64,000 nucleotides of DNA from Camellia lanceoleosa. Taxonomy: Eukaryota; Streptophyta; Magnoliopsida; Ericales; Theaceae. This document shows positions 1-11,391 of this stretch, one piece after another. Under the pieces are notes generated by a model. That model worked only from the letters and a program-made list of their open reading frames with translations. It ran no database searches and was not told the DNA's origin. The stretch is from positions 138,324,223-138,388,222 of the forward strand of contig CM045761.1 in the NCBI GenBank assembly GCA_025200525.1, read 5' to 3'. Numbering within the stretch: the stretch's first letter is position 1; each line of letters starts with the position of its first letter. Made by a program: the position numbers and the translations under genes.

Positions 1-236
1 TATAGGTTTCAATTGGTTGTATAATATTCAGCAGCTTTGAATCCTCCCAATCCTTTGTTCTAACTTTATATTCCATTCTTCTAGTACTCTCATGTTGTTA
101 CAATTTGAATTTAATATAGTTTAGCAGGTTTTTTACATTAAAAAAAAAAACAAATTAAAACTAGTTTTCAATTCAATTTTAACAAAGTGGCATACTAAGT
201 GAATGAGACAGAAAATTCCAAGCCATGCATCCTCAA

Positions 237-257
237 CATATATATATATATATATAT
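237..257. repeat. (TA)n microsatellite
   Basis: An uninterrupted run of alternating A and T, about ten units, within AT-rich DNA. Confidence 0.9.
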
Positions 258-1018
258 TTATGATCGAGTGTCCGAGTCCGTTTACATACACCTCGACTAA
301 TCCCAGGACCTGCGCAAAGCGCTTCCTCTATGTGGTTCGTGCAAATCTCGAACAGAGCCCAATGATATTACCCCAAGTAATAAATAGCACCTAATGAGAA
401 TTAGAAAATGACATAGTTAGCATTAGTTTACAGAAACAAAAATGGCAAAATTTTGTTTCTCTATTTTTTATTTTGTTGGACTTTTGGACAATTTTTTTAA
501 AAAATATTTTTTGTTATATCTTTGGATAAGGAAATTTTATTTTTTATTTATTTTTGTCAATCCTTTCTATAGCGTAGTGTTTTATTTTGGAAAATTTGTG
601 GAAAAATCCATTCTATAAAGTGTTTTGGGACGCAGGTCCGTAGTTTGATCTTTATTGGTTATAAGGACAAACCTGGTTAGAAAGTCCAAAATGCATTTCG
701 TGTTAAATTTTTTTAAAATCTCATAATTTGAGTTCTACAAATATATTTTTAACAAAATTGATGTCAATGGATTTGTCTTTTTGAGATCTTTCAAACAAGA
801 TCAATATTAAATATAAATTTTAAAAAAAAATAATAGATTGATTTTTTAGTTAATCAAAACAATAAAACATTTTTTGAGTGCTTGAAACCATTTTCGCCAA
901 TTTTGTATGGATAGATCTTGAAAAAAATACATGAAATAAAAAATAAATAAAAATTCGTCCAAACTTTTTGAAGTGTTAACACTATAAACAATTTGAACAA
1001 ATAGCTAATTTACTTCCT

Positions 1019-1063
1019 ATATATATATATATATCTGTTCAAATCATATATATATATATATAT
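1019..1063. repeat. Two adjacent (TA)n microsatellites
   Basis: Two TA dinucleotide runs, about 1019-1033 and 1048-1063, are separated by a short unique spacer containing ctgttcaaatca. Confidence 0.85.
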
Positions 1064-1085
1064 AAGTAGTGTTTTTCTCTTTCTT

Positions 1086-1480
1086 ATGTCCCAATATTAT
1101 AATGTATCTATTCAAATTATTTTATATGTCCCAAGTAAATGCCCCGTATATATCTATTTGTTCAAATTATTTTCCAATATTTTTAATCTATCTGCTCAAA
1201 TTATTTTAAACTATGTGTCCCAAGTAAATGCCATGTGTATACTTATCTTTCCAAATTATTTGAACCTATTTGTTCAAATTATCCAAATAAATTTAACCTA
1301 TTTGTGCAAATTATTTTAATCTACATATCCGAATTATTTTTAACTAGATTATTAACATAATTTCTAAATTATATTAATCTACCTCTCCCAAAAATTTTAA
1401 CATATCTATCAAAATTGTCTAAATTATGTTGATCTATGTGTTCAAATTATTTTAATTTGCGTGTCCTAGTACTTTTGCTT
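1086..1480 (+). repeat. Degenerate repeat field rich in ttcaaattattt
   Basis: The phrase ttcaaattattt and variants recur roughly every 30-60 bases, often preceded by ctatttg or ctatctg. A longer unit, tgtcccaagtaaatgcc, occurs near 1127 and 1218. The spacing is irregular, so this is an eroded tandem array rather than a clean satellite. The 77-codon frame across it is a by-product of the repeat. Confidence 0.65.
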
Positions 1481-2625
1481 ATCTTTCCAAATCGAATCTA
1501 TTTATTGTAATATTTTTGCTTATTTATCCATATTTTTTGCAATTCAAATTGGTTATGGTAATCATTATTTGTATTAAATTTTCGATACCAACGCAATGGT
1601 CACATGATTATTCAAAATTTGATTTTTGTTTATTCATTTACATCACATAGGTAAGAAATTAGGTGTTATAGTCCAATCAATGGGAATAACAGAGGGTTTG
1701 GAAACTTGTAATCAAACAATGACTCACAAACCCACAATTTCTCTTTTGAAAATCCAGAAAACAAATAGACTAATGTGATGACCACTTGGTACTGTTGAAA
1801 ATTGGCATTTTTTCAGAAAATAAATGCTCGAAACTGGGATTAGTAATTTTGGATGGATAGATCTCGAAAAAATTCATGGAATAAAAAAAAATTCATCCAA
1901 ATAGACAACTCAGCATAAAGTTATGACCTGTTAAAATTTTAACAACATAAATAATTGAACAGATTTGAAGGTGTATAAAATTTGAAGAGACAGTTATCTG
2001 TAAAATGCATGATCTTTTGGCCATAGAAGGTTAGCCTTGGATCTATTGCCAAATAAATTTAAAATTTTGATTAATTTATGGCCTGAGCTCCTTTTTATTT
2101 TGCATAGCCTCATAAGGACAAAGAGGATAAAAATTTGCAGCCTTTGAAAAACTGGGGCTCAATTAAGTGATGGGCCAGTTTTAGGCCGGATTCAAAACAA
2201 CTTGAAGCGCACTGTTGAAGCCCAGTATTTTGCTATTTTTCATGACAATCTGAAAAATAAAAAAAAATAAAAGTAAAAAACACTAAAACACACATACATT
2301 TATATAGGGGTTTTTAGTGCCAAGTGCAGTAGATGGGGTTTTTAGTTAATCTAAGAAATTTCATTGATTTTGTTCTTTACTAGTTTAAGTTCCACTTTTT
2401 AAATTTTTTTAATGATGATTCAAACCGATTTTCCCTTTAATGGAGAGGACCATTAAATTATGCGCTGAGTAACGCCACTCATGTTGATAGGATTATTGAG
2501 TTTTCAAGTTTCTAGTTTCAAACTTTTAAAATGTCATAATTTTAATTTTCATATATTTTAATCGAATAAGATTAATAATAGATGTAAAATTACTTACAGA
2601 AATGATTTTTCTTACTTTCTCCAAA

Positions 2626-2648
2626 GAAAAAAAAAAAAAAAAAAAAAA
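2626..2648 (+). repeat. Poly-A run
   Basis: About 23 consecutive A bases. No upstream gene or RNA-polymerase III boxes were found that would make it a retroposon tail. Confidence 0.8.
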
Positions 2649-3589
2649 CTCAATTTATACAGATTTTACAGTTTCTAAACTACAAAATTTCAGTATTTCT
2701 GCATTTCTTAAATTGAAATTTTCACAATTTCTAAATGCGAAACTACAAAATTTCATAGTTGTTATGTTTGAGAAATTGTAAAATTTCATAGTTTTCATAC
2801 ATAAATGTTATAAAAATTAAGAAATTTCACAAGAGCGGTGAAATTTATGAAAATTAAGAATTTTCTTAGTCTTTAATTTTTTTTTCAAGTTTATGTGTTA
2901 AGAAATTGTTAAATTTTGTATTTTTTACACAACAATAGTGAAACTTATAAATATTGATCTTGTTTGATAAATTTCTTCAAATAGGTTCCAAAATATAACT
3001 TTTATGAAAAACAACTGTGTAAAATGGAAGTTATTGAATTTTAAATTTCTAAGGGAACTAAAAAAAAAAAAAGAGTAATACCAACTAACACCTGATTTTA
3101 GGTCAATCCGGTAATCATAATATTTTCATTTTAGTGTTTGTTTTAAAAAAAATAGATGGTCTATTTTTAAAAATATAATTGTCAATTTTTTTGGAGACAA
3201 ACTCGATAAAATGGATTAACTTATTTTTTTATTTTTTTATTTTCCCACCAATGATATACACTAAGACCCTTTAAAATAAATGATTCAAATAATAAAAATG
3301 AGACTCATAATTCTCCGAAATTTAAAATGTGTGCTATGCTTCCTCAATTTATAACTTTCTTTCCGTGGTATGGAAAGACAAGCAACGCACTTCGAAATTT
3401 TCTAAGATAAATTAAGCCTTTTCCATTGCAATCTTACCATGATTTGGACACTGCTCTATTTGTTTCGACGGAAAAGATTTTTTAATGAAAACTTTTTTTT
3501 ACAATTTTTTTTTGTTTAGAAAACATTTTTTTTATTTGGTTACGCTCTTAAAACTAATACACTAATAGTTGTGTAGATAGAAAAAAATA

Positions 3590-4275
3590 TGAGCCCATGC
3601 CCAAAACTCAATTCCTACCAAGAGAAAGGAAAAGAGCCCAGCCACATCGCCATAAGCCCACACAGAATATCTGGAGATAGCCTGTCATCCAACAAAAGGC
3701 ACATGATAGGCTGGAAGATAGTCTTTTAGAAGACAAATGTATGAAGTGGAAGAGGAGCGTTGGATTAAGCCCCATCCAACGGTGGGAACATAAATCTGAC
3801 AATGCTATAGTATAGACTGAGCCTAGAAAGTAGTTGGACCATTCAATCAAATTAATCCTACGGCCACAATGAGAAGCAAGTTGGCCACTCCCACCTGACA
3901 TCATCTAGGCCATTCGAATGCCGAAGATCCAACAATCAAGGACATAAAGCAAGTTGGCAAGTTACTCGACCAACACTAGACAACATGTAGAACCCTATGA
4001 TCAAAATAAAGATCCAACGGAAGAGGTTTGAACTAGAACAGTTATAAATAGACAAACGGACACAACAATAAGGGAGGTTACACAAAAAGCTCAATTCAAT
4101 AAACATATTTGCTTTATTGTCGATGGCCAATCAATATACTGATTTGATCGTCAAAGGGTCCTCTCGACCAACCCTGGTCGAGAATGATCACTGACAAGTG
4201 GTTTCCCTTCACAGATTGTAAAGGATTAGGCTTATCATCTTGCTTTCTCCGTGGAGGTAATTTTCACCTTTCACA
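3590..4275 (+). repeat. TAT-1 5' LTR (about 0.69 kb)
   Basis: The segment runs from tgagcccatgccc to tttcaca, immediately before a Tat-type primer-binding site. It holds a TATA box (4043-4050) and an AATAAA polyadenylation word (4098-4103) in the right order for U3-R-U5. With no second LTR to compare, the start is provisional; the end is fixed by the adjacent PBS. Confidence 0.55.
4043..4050 (+). promoter_or_regulatory. TATA box of TAT-1 5' LTR
   Basis: tataaata lies about 230 bases upstream of the PBS, with AATAAA some 50 bases further on at 4098-4103, as expected for the LTR promoter and poly(A) signal of a Ty3/gypsy element. Confidence 0.5.
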
Positions 4276-4276
4276 A

Positions 4277-4295
4277 TTGACGTCGTTTGTGGGAA
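4277..4295 (+). other. TAT-1 primer-binding site
   Basis: ttgacgtcgtttgtgggaa is a slightly mutated form of the ttggcgccgtctgtgggaa sequence that commonly follows the 5' LTR of Retand/Tat elements. It primes minus-strand cDNA synthesis by pairing with a host tRNA. Confidence 0.6.
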
Positions 4296-5092
4296 TGACG
4301 AGAAAGATGAGTGTCCATCTTTCTTTGGAAGGAATACCAAGTGACCACCAACACACTTTGATTGGCAACACACAAGGCCAAAACTTTGGCCATGACTCTG
4401 AGCTTGTGGGATTATGCCAACAGATATTGGACGGCCTACAATGAAATTGACAATTGTAACGAACAATTGGCAATCACATCCTTCAAGTTGAGCATGCACC
4501 CCTCCAACAAGATTCAGCAGTCTCTAACCGAGAGACCCCGGACCGATGTGAGCAATTGAATGAGTTGTGTAGAACAATATTGCAAAATCAATGATGATCT
4601 CAAAAGAGTCGATGAGCCACACCCAGCACAGCCACAACGCAGGATCTAGAAGAAAGAAGAAATGAAGTCTTCTGATTCAAAGAGAAAATGAGTCAAACAC
4701 AATTGCTGAACAAACCAAGACTCGCAAGGAAGCTTGCAAGATCGTCACCACTTTTACAGAACCAATCTATCAGATCATGACAAAGATCCAAAGTGAGCCC
4801 TATTTCCAATGGCCACAAAAGATGGCCGGAGTTCCTTCCCTCCGGAGCCGAAGGCTAATATGTTCCTATCATAAAGATTACAGATATTTGAAGCAATTCT
4901 TAGAAGAACTGGTCCAAAGTGGACATCTACAAGCGTTTGTTGACCTCTCAGTAGGACGCAAAGGAAAGTGTGGTGATAAGGACATGGTCACTCAGCCAAT
5001 CTCGACCATTAACATGATACTCTATACCGCCAAAGAAGTAGGAGGGACGGGTAAGAGGAGAAATAAGAAGGTCGGCATACTTGTAAAAGGTC
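4296..5092 (+). pseudogene. gag: TAT-1 gag remnant
   Basis: Only the C-terminal end of gag is recognisable, within 4777-4965. A WPxKM-type motif (FQWPQKMAG) is followed by a CSYHKD segment, then LKQFLEELVQSGHLQAFVD. In Retand-type gag proteins CxxHxD is followed by GHxTxxC to complete a zinc knuckle. Here CSYHKD runs straight into YRYLKQ, so roughly seven residues including a metal ligand are missing. The capsid part that should lie upstream is deleted: only about 480 bases separate the PBS from this motif, and they hold no continuous frame. Non-functional. Confidence 0.6.
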
Positions 5093-6700
5093 ATGCCCCT
5101 TTTCGAAATTCCCGCCAAAATAACTCGATCATCCAAGGTAAGGATTTCATTAATCGTCATCGGTTTAGCATGGATCCAATACCCATATTGCGATGCTCTA
5201 GTGGTAACACTCCAAATCGAAGGATTCACTGTTAAAAGGGTACTGGTGGATCAGGATAGTTCATTGTGGATCATGTATTATGAATTATTCAAAAGTTTGT
5301 GTTTGTCACATGATGACCTACTCCCAACCGAAGCACCCATGTTTGGCTTCAACTCAAGCATCGTCTACCCCTTGGGAAATTTTTTCTTGTCGATAAAGGC
5401 AAGCATCATCATTCAATAAGTGGAGTTCAGGTGGTAGACGTTCCCCCACCCTACAATGTAATAATGGACAGAGCATGGCTCGAAAATATGAAGGCAATTT
5501 CGTCCACTTTTTATCATGTCATACGCTTCCTAGTCAGGGATGAAATAGGGAAAATCAAGGGAGATCAGACATCCGCCAAACAATGCCTAGTAGTATCTCC
5601 ATCAAATACGAGAATTCAGGAAATACGTGTTGAAGTAAAATGTCAAGCACCAATTGGCACAAAACCTACTAAAAAAAGTGCCAAAGAGCTAGAAAAAGTG
5701 TCCATCGATCATGAAGATAAAGAGAAGTTTTTCCTCATCGAAAAAAATCTAGGCGCATCTGACAAAGCCCAACTAACCCACTTTTTATTGCAGCACAGGG
5801 ATGTGTTTGCGTGGACTCCCTATGAGATGAAAGGCATTAATTTGGAAATGGCATGTCACAAGCTCAACGTAGACCCAAGCTACAAACCTGTAATGCAGAA
5901 GAGTAGAAGGATGGTACTGCACCATGTTGAAGCAGTAAAGGAAGAGGTGGCTAGATTGCTGGAAACAAATGCCACCAGAGAGGTTCATTACCCAGAATTG
6001 ATATCCAATACTAAATGGAGAGTTTTCGTGGATTTCACCAGTCTAAACAGAGGGTGCCCAAAAGATAGTTTCCCACTGCTGAAGATCGATCAGCTGCTAG
6101 ACGCCACTTTGGGACACCAGAGGATGAGCTTTCTTGATGCATATTGAGGATATCATCAAATAGCAATGAATTCGGACGATCAGGAAAAAGCAACATTCAT
6201 CACAGCTATAGGACTATTTTGCTACAAGGTAATGCCATTCGGGTTGGAAAAAGCAAGAGCAACCTATCAACGCCTATTAACAAAAATGTTCCAAGATTTG
6301 ATAGGGCGAAGTCTAGAGGTATACATCGATGACATGGTAATTAAATCGTGGGAAAGTGGTGATCACTTGACAGATCTACGAGAAGTGTTTGAAATCCTTC
6401 AAAGATACAAAATGAAATTAAAATGCAGCAAAATGCGCCTTTGGAGTTGGATTAGGAAAATTCCTTGGGTATATTGTCACTCAGCGAGGAATATAAGCAA
6501 GTCCCAATCAAATAAAAGCTTTCATCGACATTACTCTGCCAACGACAATCAAAGGAATACAAACCTTGACCGGGATAGCGGTTGCGATCAATCAATTCAT
6601 CAGCCGATAGTTAGATCGATGCAGACCTTTCTTCCAAGTAATGAAAAAGAAAGCACAATTTATCTAGATGATGGAATGTGATCAGGTGCTAGAGTGACTG
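5093..6700 (+). pseudogene. pol: TAT-1 protease and reverse transcriptase, broken
   Basis: Protease is at about 5170-5400. The usual Retand active-site motif LVDQGSS reads LVDQDSS, so the glycine after the catalytic aspartate is changed. Reverse transcriptase starts in the 5431-6147 frame (pre-RT YNVIMDRAWLENMKA, then VFVDFTSLNRGCPKDSFPL and MSFLDAY). It stops at a TGA at 6145-6147 exactly where the family reads AYRGYHQI. Homology resumes at once and reaches VMPFG and the catalytic box VYIDDMVIKS near 6320-6350, which is intact. Frameshifts follow near 6435. The enzyme would have copied element RNA into cDNA inside the particle. Confidence 0.8.
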
Positions 6701-7570
6701 AAAAAGTACCTAGCAATAACCCTTTTGCTCACTAGTCCAGAAGTGAGGGAAACAATGTATGTCTATTTGGCGATTTTTGATCATACTATTAGCTCAGTGC
6801 TCATTAGAACGTCAAAAGGAATGCAGCCACCTGTGTTCTATGTGAGCAAAACTTTGCTCGATGCCTAAATCACGTATTTACCCATCGAAAAGCTTGTTTT
6901 TAGCACTCATGACAACTTCCAGGAAGTTCAACACTATTTTCTTGCCCGTCGCATCATCGTATATTCTGAACATCCACTTAAGAGGATTCTTCATAAGCCA
7001 GACTTATCAAGAAAAATCTCTACATGGGCAATTAAGCTCAGACAATATGGCATTCATTTCCAACCTAGGACTGCTGTCAAAGGGCAAATCCTAGTAGATT
7101 TCGTAGTAGAGTTCACATCTAATCAGAAAGAGGAAGGAGTGCAACCTCAAAACAAGAGCTTGTCGGACACACCATGGACCTTATGGTGTTGTGGAGCCTC
7201 AAATAGCCAAGGATCAGAAGTGGAGTTCGTTTTGACCACTCCTAATGGGGAGATACTCGAATGTTTAGCTTAGCTAGATTTCCCAGAAACCAACAATGAA
7301 TGCGAATATGAAGCCCGATCAATGGACTTGCTATTGCAAAAACACTCGGGAGAAGATGTATCCAAATTTTTTGCGATTCACAGCTTGTTATAAAACAATT
7401 GAAATGGAAGTATTTAGTTTGGGACGAAAAACTGGTACAATACCTTGCCAATTTAGAAGCCATATCTAAATAGTTCTCCTCATTTGATATTCAGCAAATA
7501 GGAAGGAACCAAAATAGTCATGCAGATGCACTAGCTAACCTGGCCTTCACGATCAATTCCAGAGAAAGAA
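6701..7570 (+). pseudogene. pol: TAT-1 RNase H and archaeal-type RNase H, broken
   Basis: After RT the + strand encodes pieces of the classical RNase H (FYVSKTLLDA followed by a stop, then YLPIEKLVFAL, about 6840-6910). A second, archaeal-type RNase H follows (about 7170-7560), with PWTLWCCGASN, NNECEYEA, a D-S/H-L segment and a decayed SHADALANL. The tandem RNase H pair before integrase is diagnostic of the Tat group. Multiple stops and frame changes prevent translation. Confidence 0.65.
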
Positions 7571-7769
7571 GGAAAATCTAGATCGGCATCATCAAAACAC
7601 CAAACGTTGATACCAAGATTGAAGTCGTGAATATCCAGCCAAGAGAAAGTTGGATGACCCCAATCATGGCATACTTGTCCGAAGGAATATTGCCAAATGA
7701 CAAAAGAGAGTCTCATCAACTTCGACAATGAGCCCCGCGCTTCCAGCTTAATCAAGAGAACCATTTGTT

Positions 7770-8070
7770 TAGAAGATCCTGTTCAGGTCCCTACCTTAGA
7801 TGTGTGCACCCAAATGAGGTGGATGGACTATTAAGGGAAATTCATGAAGGATCTTATGGGGCACACACAAAGGGCAGATCCTTATCACATCAGGCCCTAA
7901 CCTAGGGATATTGGTGGCTATATATATAGAAGGAAGCCCAACTGTTTGTTCAAAAGTGTGAAGCTTGCCAAAGATATGCGCCAAACATATGGCATCTCTC
8001 CGAAGATCTTAACCATGTGGCAAATCTATGGTTCTTCGCGTAATGGGGATTGGATTTGGTTAGCCCTATG
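7770..8070 (+). pseudogene. pol: TAT-1 integrase, N-terminal part
   Basis: The frame shows the HHCC zinc-binding domain: LLREIHEGSYGAH, then KGRSLSHQAL, then FVQKCEACQRYAP with both cysteines. It ends at GLDLVSPM, directly at the insertion point of the solo LTR at 8071. Family alignment expects PRAPGNKRW next, and this is exactly what resumes after the insertion at 10576. Several in-frame stops are present. Confidence 0.75.
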
Positions 8071-8113
8071 TGTCATGACCCAAACCCGCCTTTATAGGTT
8101 TAGCGTTGTAACT

Positions 8114-8211
8114 GGCCAGTAATCCTAAGATTACCTACGACCTTTGAAACAAAATCACAAAATAAGGGCCAGTAATTACCTATGACCTTTGAAACAAAAT
8201 CACAAAATAAG
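8114..8211 (+). repeat. Two-copy tandem repeat near solo LTR start
   Basis: Two units share ggccagtaat, then attacctaYgacctttgaaa and caaaatcacaaaataag. They start at 8114 and 8167; the second lacks a few bases near its start. Confidence 0.8.
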
Positions 8212-9315
8212 GGGCTAGTAGAAGCAAATATCAAAAATAATATAATCGTCCAATGAGCTGTGCAACTTATATGCGATAGAGAAAACTTTTATCTTTATAT
8301 ACATATATCCAAAAGTTAGTATTATGTTATACCCCCACACAATGAAGTCAAAGCAAAAAGGGATTAAACCCCCAAAACAAACTTGTCTTATCAAGTAAAC
8401 ATCTTAAGTATTAATAACAAAAGAAATTGAGAACTAAAGCCTCAACCACAAAGCCTTGTTCACATGACAATTCTGGAACCTTCTCGTGAGGCACGGTGGT
8501 TGGCTTGACAAAATAGAAGTTCAGATAAGTGCCATTAGGTTCGGTCTTGCACTTGTTCACCTACATATATATACACACAGTGACCTAAAACCCAATGAAT
8601 AACATTAAGGTAAACGGGTTAGTGAACAAATTCCAAACATATCATATTTATAAAACAGATCATAACAGAATCAATTCTCATATCCGAACATAATAATGGT
8701 ACATCCAACAAAACATATCATATTGTCTTCTGACTAGAGTAATCGGTTCTGGATACTGATTAAACACATCACCACTTTGTCAAGTGGCTAACGAGATCTC
8801 GTAATCACATATATGTCATGGACTCGCATTAACATGTCGTCCCCCATGACTTGGGACTTTCTATGGATGCCATAATGGATTTCAACTAGGACATTCGTTC
8901 ATGTTAACAAAATCACATTTCAAAATCATAGCTTATCAAATAACTTTTCGAACATAACTCATATGAACATATATTTACAATAACGTTACTCACAGTGGGC
9001 TTTCCGAAATAGCTGATCGGTCTCCAAATCTCGACATACAATAAGAAATGTGCATAACACAAAACATATTTTATCATTACACATTCATATGGCCAACATG
9101 GCTTGGCTTTCCTTACATTGATTCCTTATTATTCCTTATCACATTTCTTGTACACATTGAAATACATTCTCTGTAATATCTTAACTTATTACATTTCTTT
9201 TTAGACGTGTTTCCAATTTTTATCCTCATTAGTATAGTTTAAACATGACTTAAAATTGCCTAGGATGCAATCATGACCTTTGAAAAGACTTAGCAAAATT
9301 TAAGAAACATGGCAG

Positions 9316-9541
9316 TTCGCTCGAGCGAAGCTTTGGTCACTTGAGCGGATCCCTTGGTCAGCAAAACTACTGGATGCTGAAAATCTAGGCTCGAGCCAAC
9401 TTTTGGTCACTCGAACCATGTGTTTTGAAAATGTGAGTTTGCTCAAGCGAAGTTTATGTTGCTCGAGCCAACTACCTCGACTGCAAAAGTACTAGGAGCT
9501 CGTCAAGTTTGCTCGAGTGCACACTTGGTCCCTCAAGGGGT
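9316..9541 (+). repeat. Cluster of gctcgagc-type palindromic words in solo LTR
   Basis: Words such as gctcgagcgaag, cttgagcgg, gctcgagccaac, gctcaagcgaag and gctcgagtgcac recur about six times, often followed by ttggtc. The cluster is more GC-rich than the surrounding LTR. No coding meaning is apparent. Confidence 0.65.
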
Positions 9542-10129
9542 CTGCAGATTTTCTGGGTTTTCTAGAACAAAGTTTGAGCTCTAAAAATGCAATTCAAAGC
9601 CTTGGGCCATGTATGGTTTGTTCAAAAACACATATTAACTTTGGAAAACATTTATACATGACCCCTCGAAACCATTTGCTGAAACTCACTTTAAATTCAC
9701 CAAAATTGAACTCAAAACTCATGCAAGTTATACAAACTATTTTCTCAAAACTCATGAATTTACCAAACTTGAGCTCAAAAGCTCTATGCATGTACAAAAT
9801 CCTTTTTCAAAACATGAATTTAGAGGTTAACATATGATGAAGGAAACATGCATGGACAAGCTAACTCATAATTCAACAAGGATACTAGAATTTGAACTTA
9901 ACATGACAAAACTCAACATGTTCTTGCATGAATGTAGAATTCCTTCACTCTCTTGCCTATAAGTATCAAAATACATGCAAATGGTCATATAAAATCCATG
10001 AACATAACTCTAAAACTTATTATTTCCATGAATTGAGGGTTGAATTCTCACCTAGAGGCTTCAAACACACTTGTTCTTGCACAAACGTTGATCAATTCAA
10101 GCTATAGCTTTAAGTCCCTCTCAATCTCT

Positions 10130-10176
10130 ACACACACACACACACACACACACACTCTCTCTCTCTCTCTCTCTCT
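10130..10176 (+). repeat. Compound (CA)n(CT)n microsatellite
   Basis: A CA run of about 12 units passes directly into a CT run of about 10 units, near the end of the solo LTR. Confidence 0.9.
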
Positions 10177-10570
10177 AAAGTGTAATCTCAGATTTTGTGA
10201 GTTCAAAGTGAAGAAGAGATGAGCTCAAATGAGAACATTAAGACAACTTAATTGGAACATTAAGCGAATTAGAACATTAAGCTAATTAAAGACAACTTAA
10301 TTTATCAAATTGAATCAATTTTTAATTAAATTTACCAAAGTGTTCTAAATATTCCAAATGACTTATTCATGTAACCAATTCTGGTTTTGGATGCTGATAA
10401 GGCTTTCGATTTTCAGATCAAAATAGAATTCCAGACAGATATTTCTACGAGTAACAAATAGAAAGACAAATAGCATACAAAATATAAAATAAACACATAA
10501 TTTAGGTTAATCTCTTAATTAACGTCCTTAATTACTGATTAAGAACAGATTACGAAATGAGGTTATTACA

Positions 10571-11391
10571 CTATGCCAAGGGCACCAGGTAATAAAAGGT
10601 GGTTGATTGTTGCAACATATTATTTCACCAAATGGATTGAGGCAGAACCCTTGGCAAACATCAGAGATATAGACATAAAGAGGTTTTTGAGGAGAAACAT
10701 CATTACTAGGTTCAGCGTACACAATTTGATTGTGGCCTTTATTGATTGTGGAGAAGCATCAAGGATATATCTGATAATAGTACACAATTTGATTGTGGCC
10801 TTTATTGGGAGCTATGCGAGCAGTATGAGATAAAGGCTTACTACTTTACACTAGCCTATCCGCAAAGTAACGAGCAAGCTGAAGCATCCAAGAAGATGAT
10901 TTTGAATGGCATAAAGAAAAGCTTTGAAGCCGCAAAGGGAAGATGGGTTGAGGAACTCCTAACAGTACTTTGGGCTTACTGAACTACGCCAAAACGAGCA
11001 ACAAGTGTAACCCCGTTCGCATTAGCATATGGCTTGGAAATAGTCATCCTTCTTGAAGCCAAACTCCCAACAGGACGAGCCGATCTAGTGGAAAAAGTAG
11101 TGAACGACGATCTAATCTTGAAGGAGTTAGATTTGGCAAAAGAAAAAAAGGGATAGAGTGTTAATTCGTCTGTCGCAATTTCAACAAGAAATATCAAGGG
11201 CCTATAACAAAAGAGTTCATCGCAGGGATTACATCGTCGGCAACTTATTCCTCAAGAAAGTTTTGCCAAGTAATCGTAAAACAGCCGATGAAAAACTTGG
11301 GCCAAATTGGAGTGGGCCATATCAGATCACCGACATTGCAAGGAAGGGAGCTTATAAGCTTGCCGACTTACAAGGAAATGCCTTTCCATGA
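10571..11391 (+). pseudogene. pol: TAT-1 integrase, catalytic core and C-terminus
   Basis: The frame resumes at PRAPGNKRWLIVATYYFTKWIEAEPLA. The position that normally reads TDYFTKW has Y for the first catalytic aspartate. The region around the second aspartate (10720-10810) is scrambled by a local duplication of the words cacaatttgattgtggcctttattg. The third catalytic segment reads YPQSNEQAEASKKM and keeps the glutamate. The C-terminal domain follows to KLGPNWSGPYQITDIARKGAYKLADLQGNAFP at 11391. Stops and frameshifts (for example TGA at 10981) show it is dead. Confidence 0.75.

Larger units (their letters stand above)
893..1905 (+). repeat. Diverged direct-repeat pair, about 0.95 kb apart
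   Basis: Segments near 900-962 and 1847-1902 share an order of words: atggatagatct, gaaaaaa, atg(g)aataaaaaa and attc(a/g)tccaaa. Both are followed by text about ttaacac or ttttaac and a word like aatttgaac. They look like two decayed copies of one unidentified repeat flanking the ttcaaattattt field. Confidence 0.5.
1..3589. other. AT-rich non-coding flank, no gene seen
   Basis: I see no credible gene here. Short open frames of 60-77 codons exist, but they are low-complexity translations of AT-rich repeats. The stretch holds simple repeats, a degenerate repeat field and an A-run, annotated separately. It is the only part of the window I cannot assign to a known transposon class; it may be old host intergenic DNA or very decayed transposon. 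Confidence 0.7.
8071..10570 (+). mobile_element. Solo LTR (2500 bp) inserted in TAT-1 integrase
   Basis: The sequence begins TGTCATGACCC and ends GGTTATTACA, so it has TG...CA termini. It is flanked by a perfect 5-bp target duplication, CTATG, at 8066-8070 and 10571-10575. Removing it and one CTATG rejoins the integrase homology. No PBS, polypurine tract or retroviral protein motif is inside. This is the signature of a solo LTR left by recombination between the two LTRs of a full element. The length and the TGTCAYGACCC start suggest a Tekay/Del-type chromovirus, but I cannot confirm the lineage. Confidence 0.9.

Noticed and set aside
203..394. 63-codon frame in the left flank
   Set aside because: It contains the translation of a TA microsatellite (YIYIYIF) and no recognisable domain.
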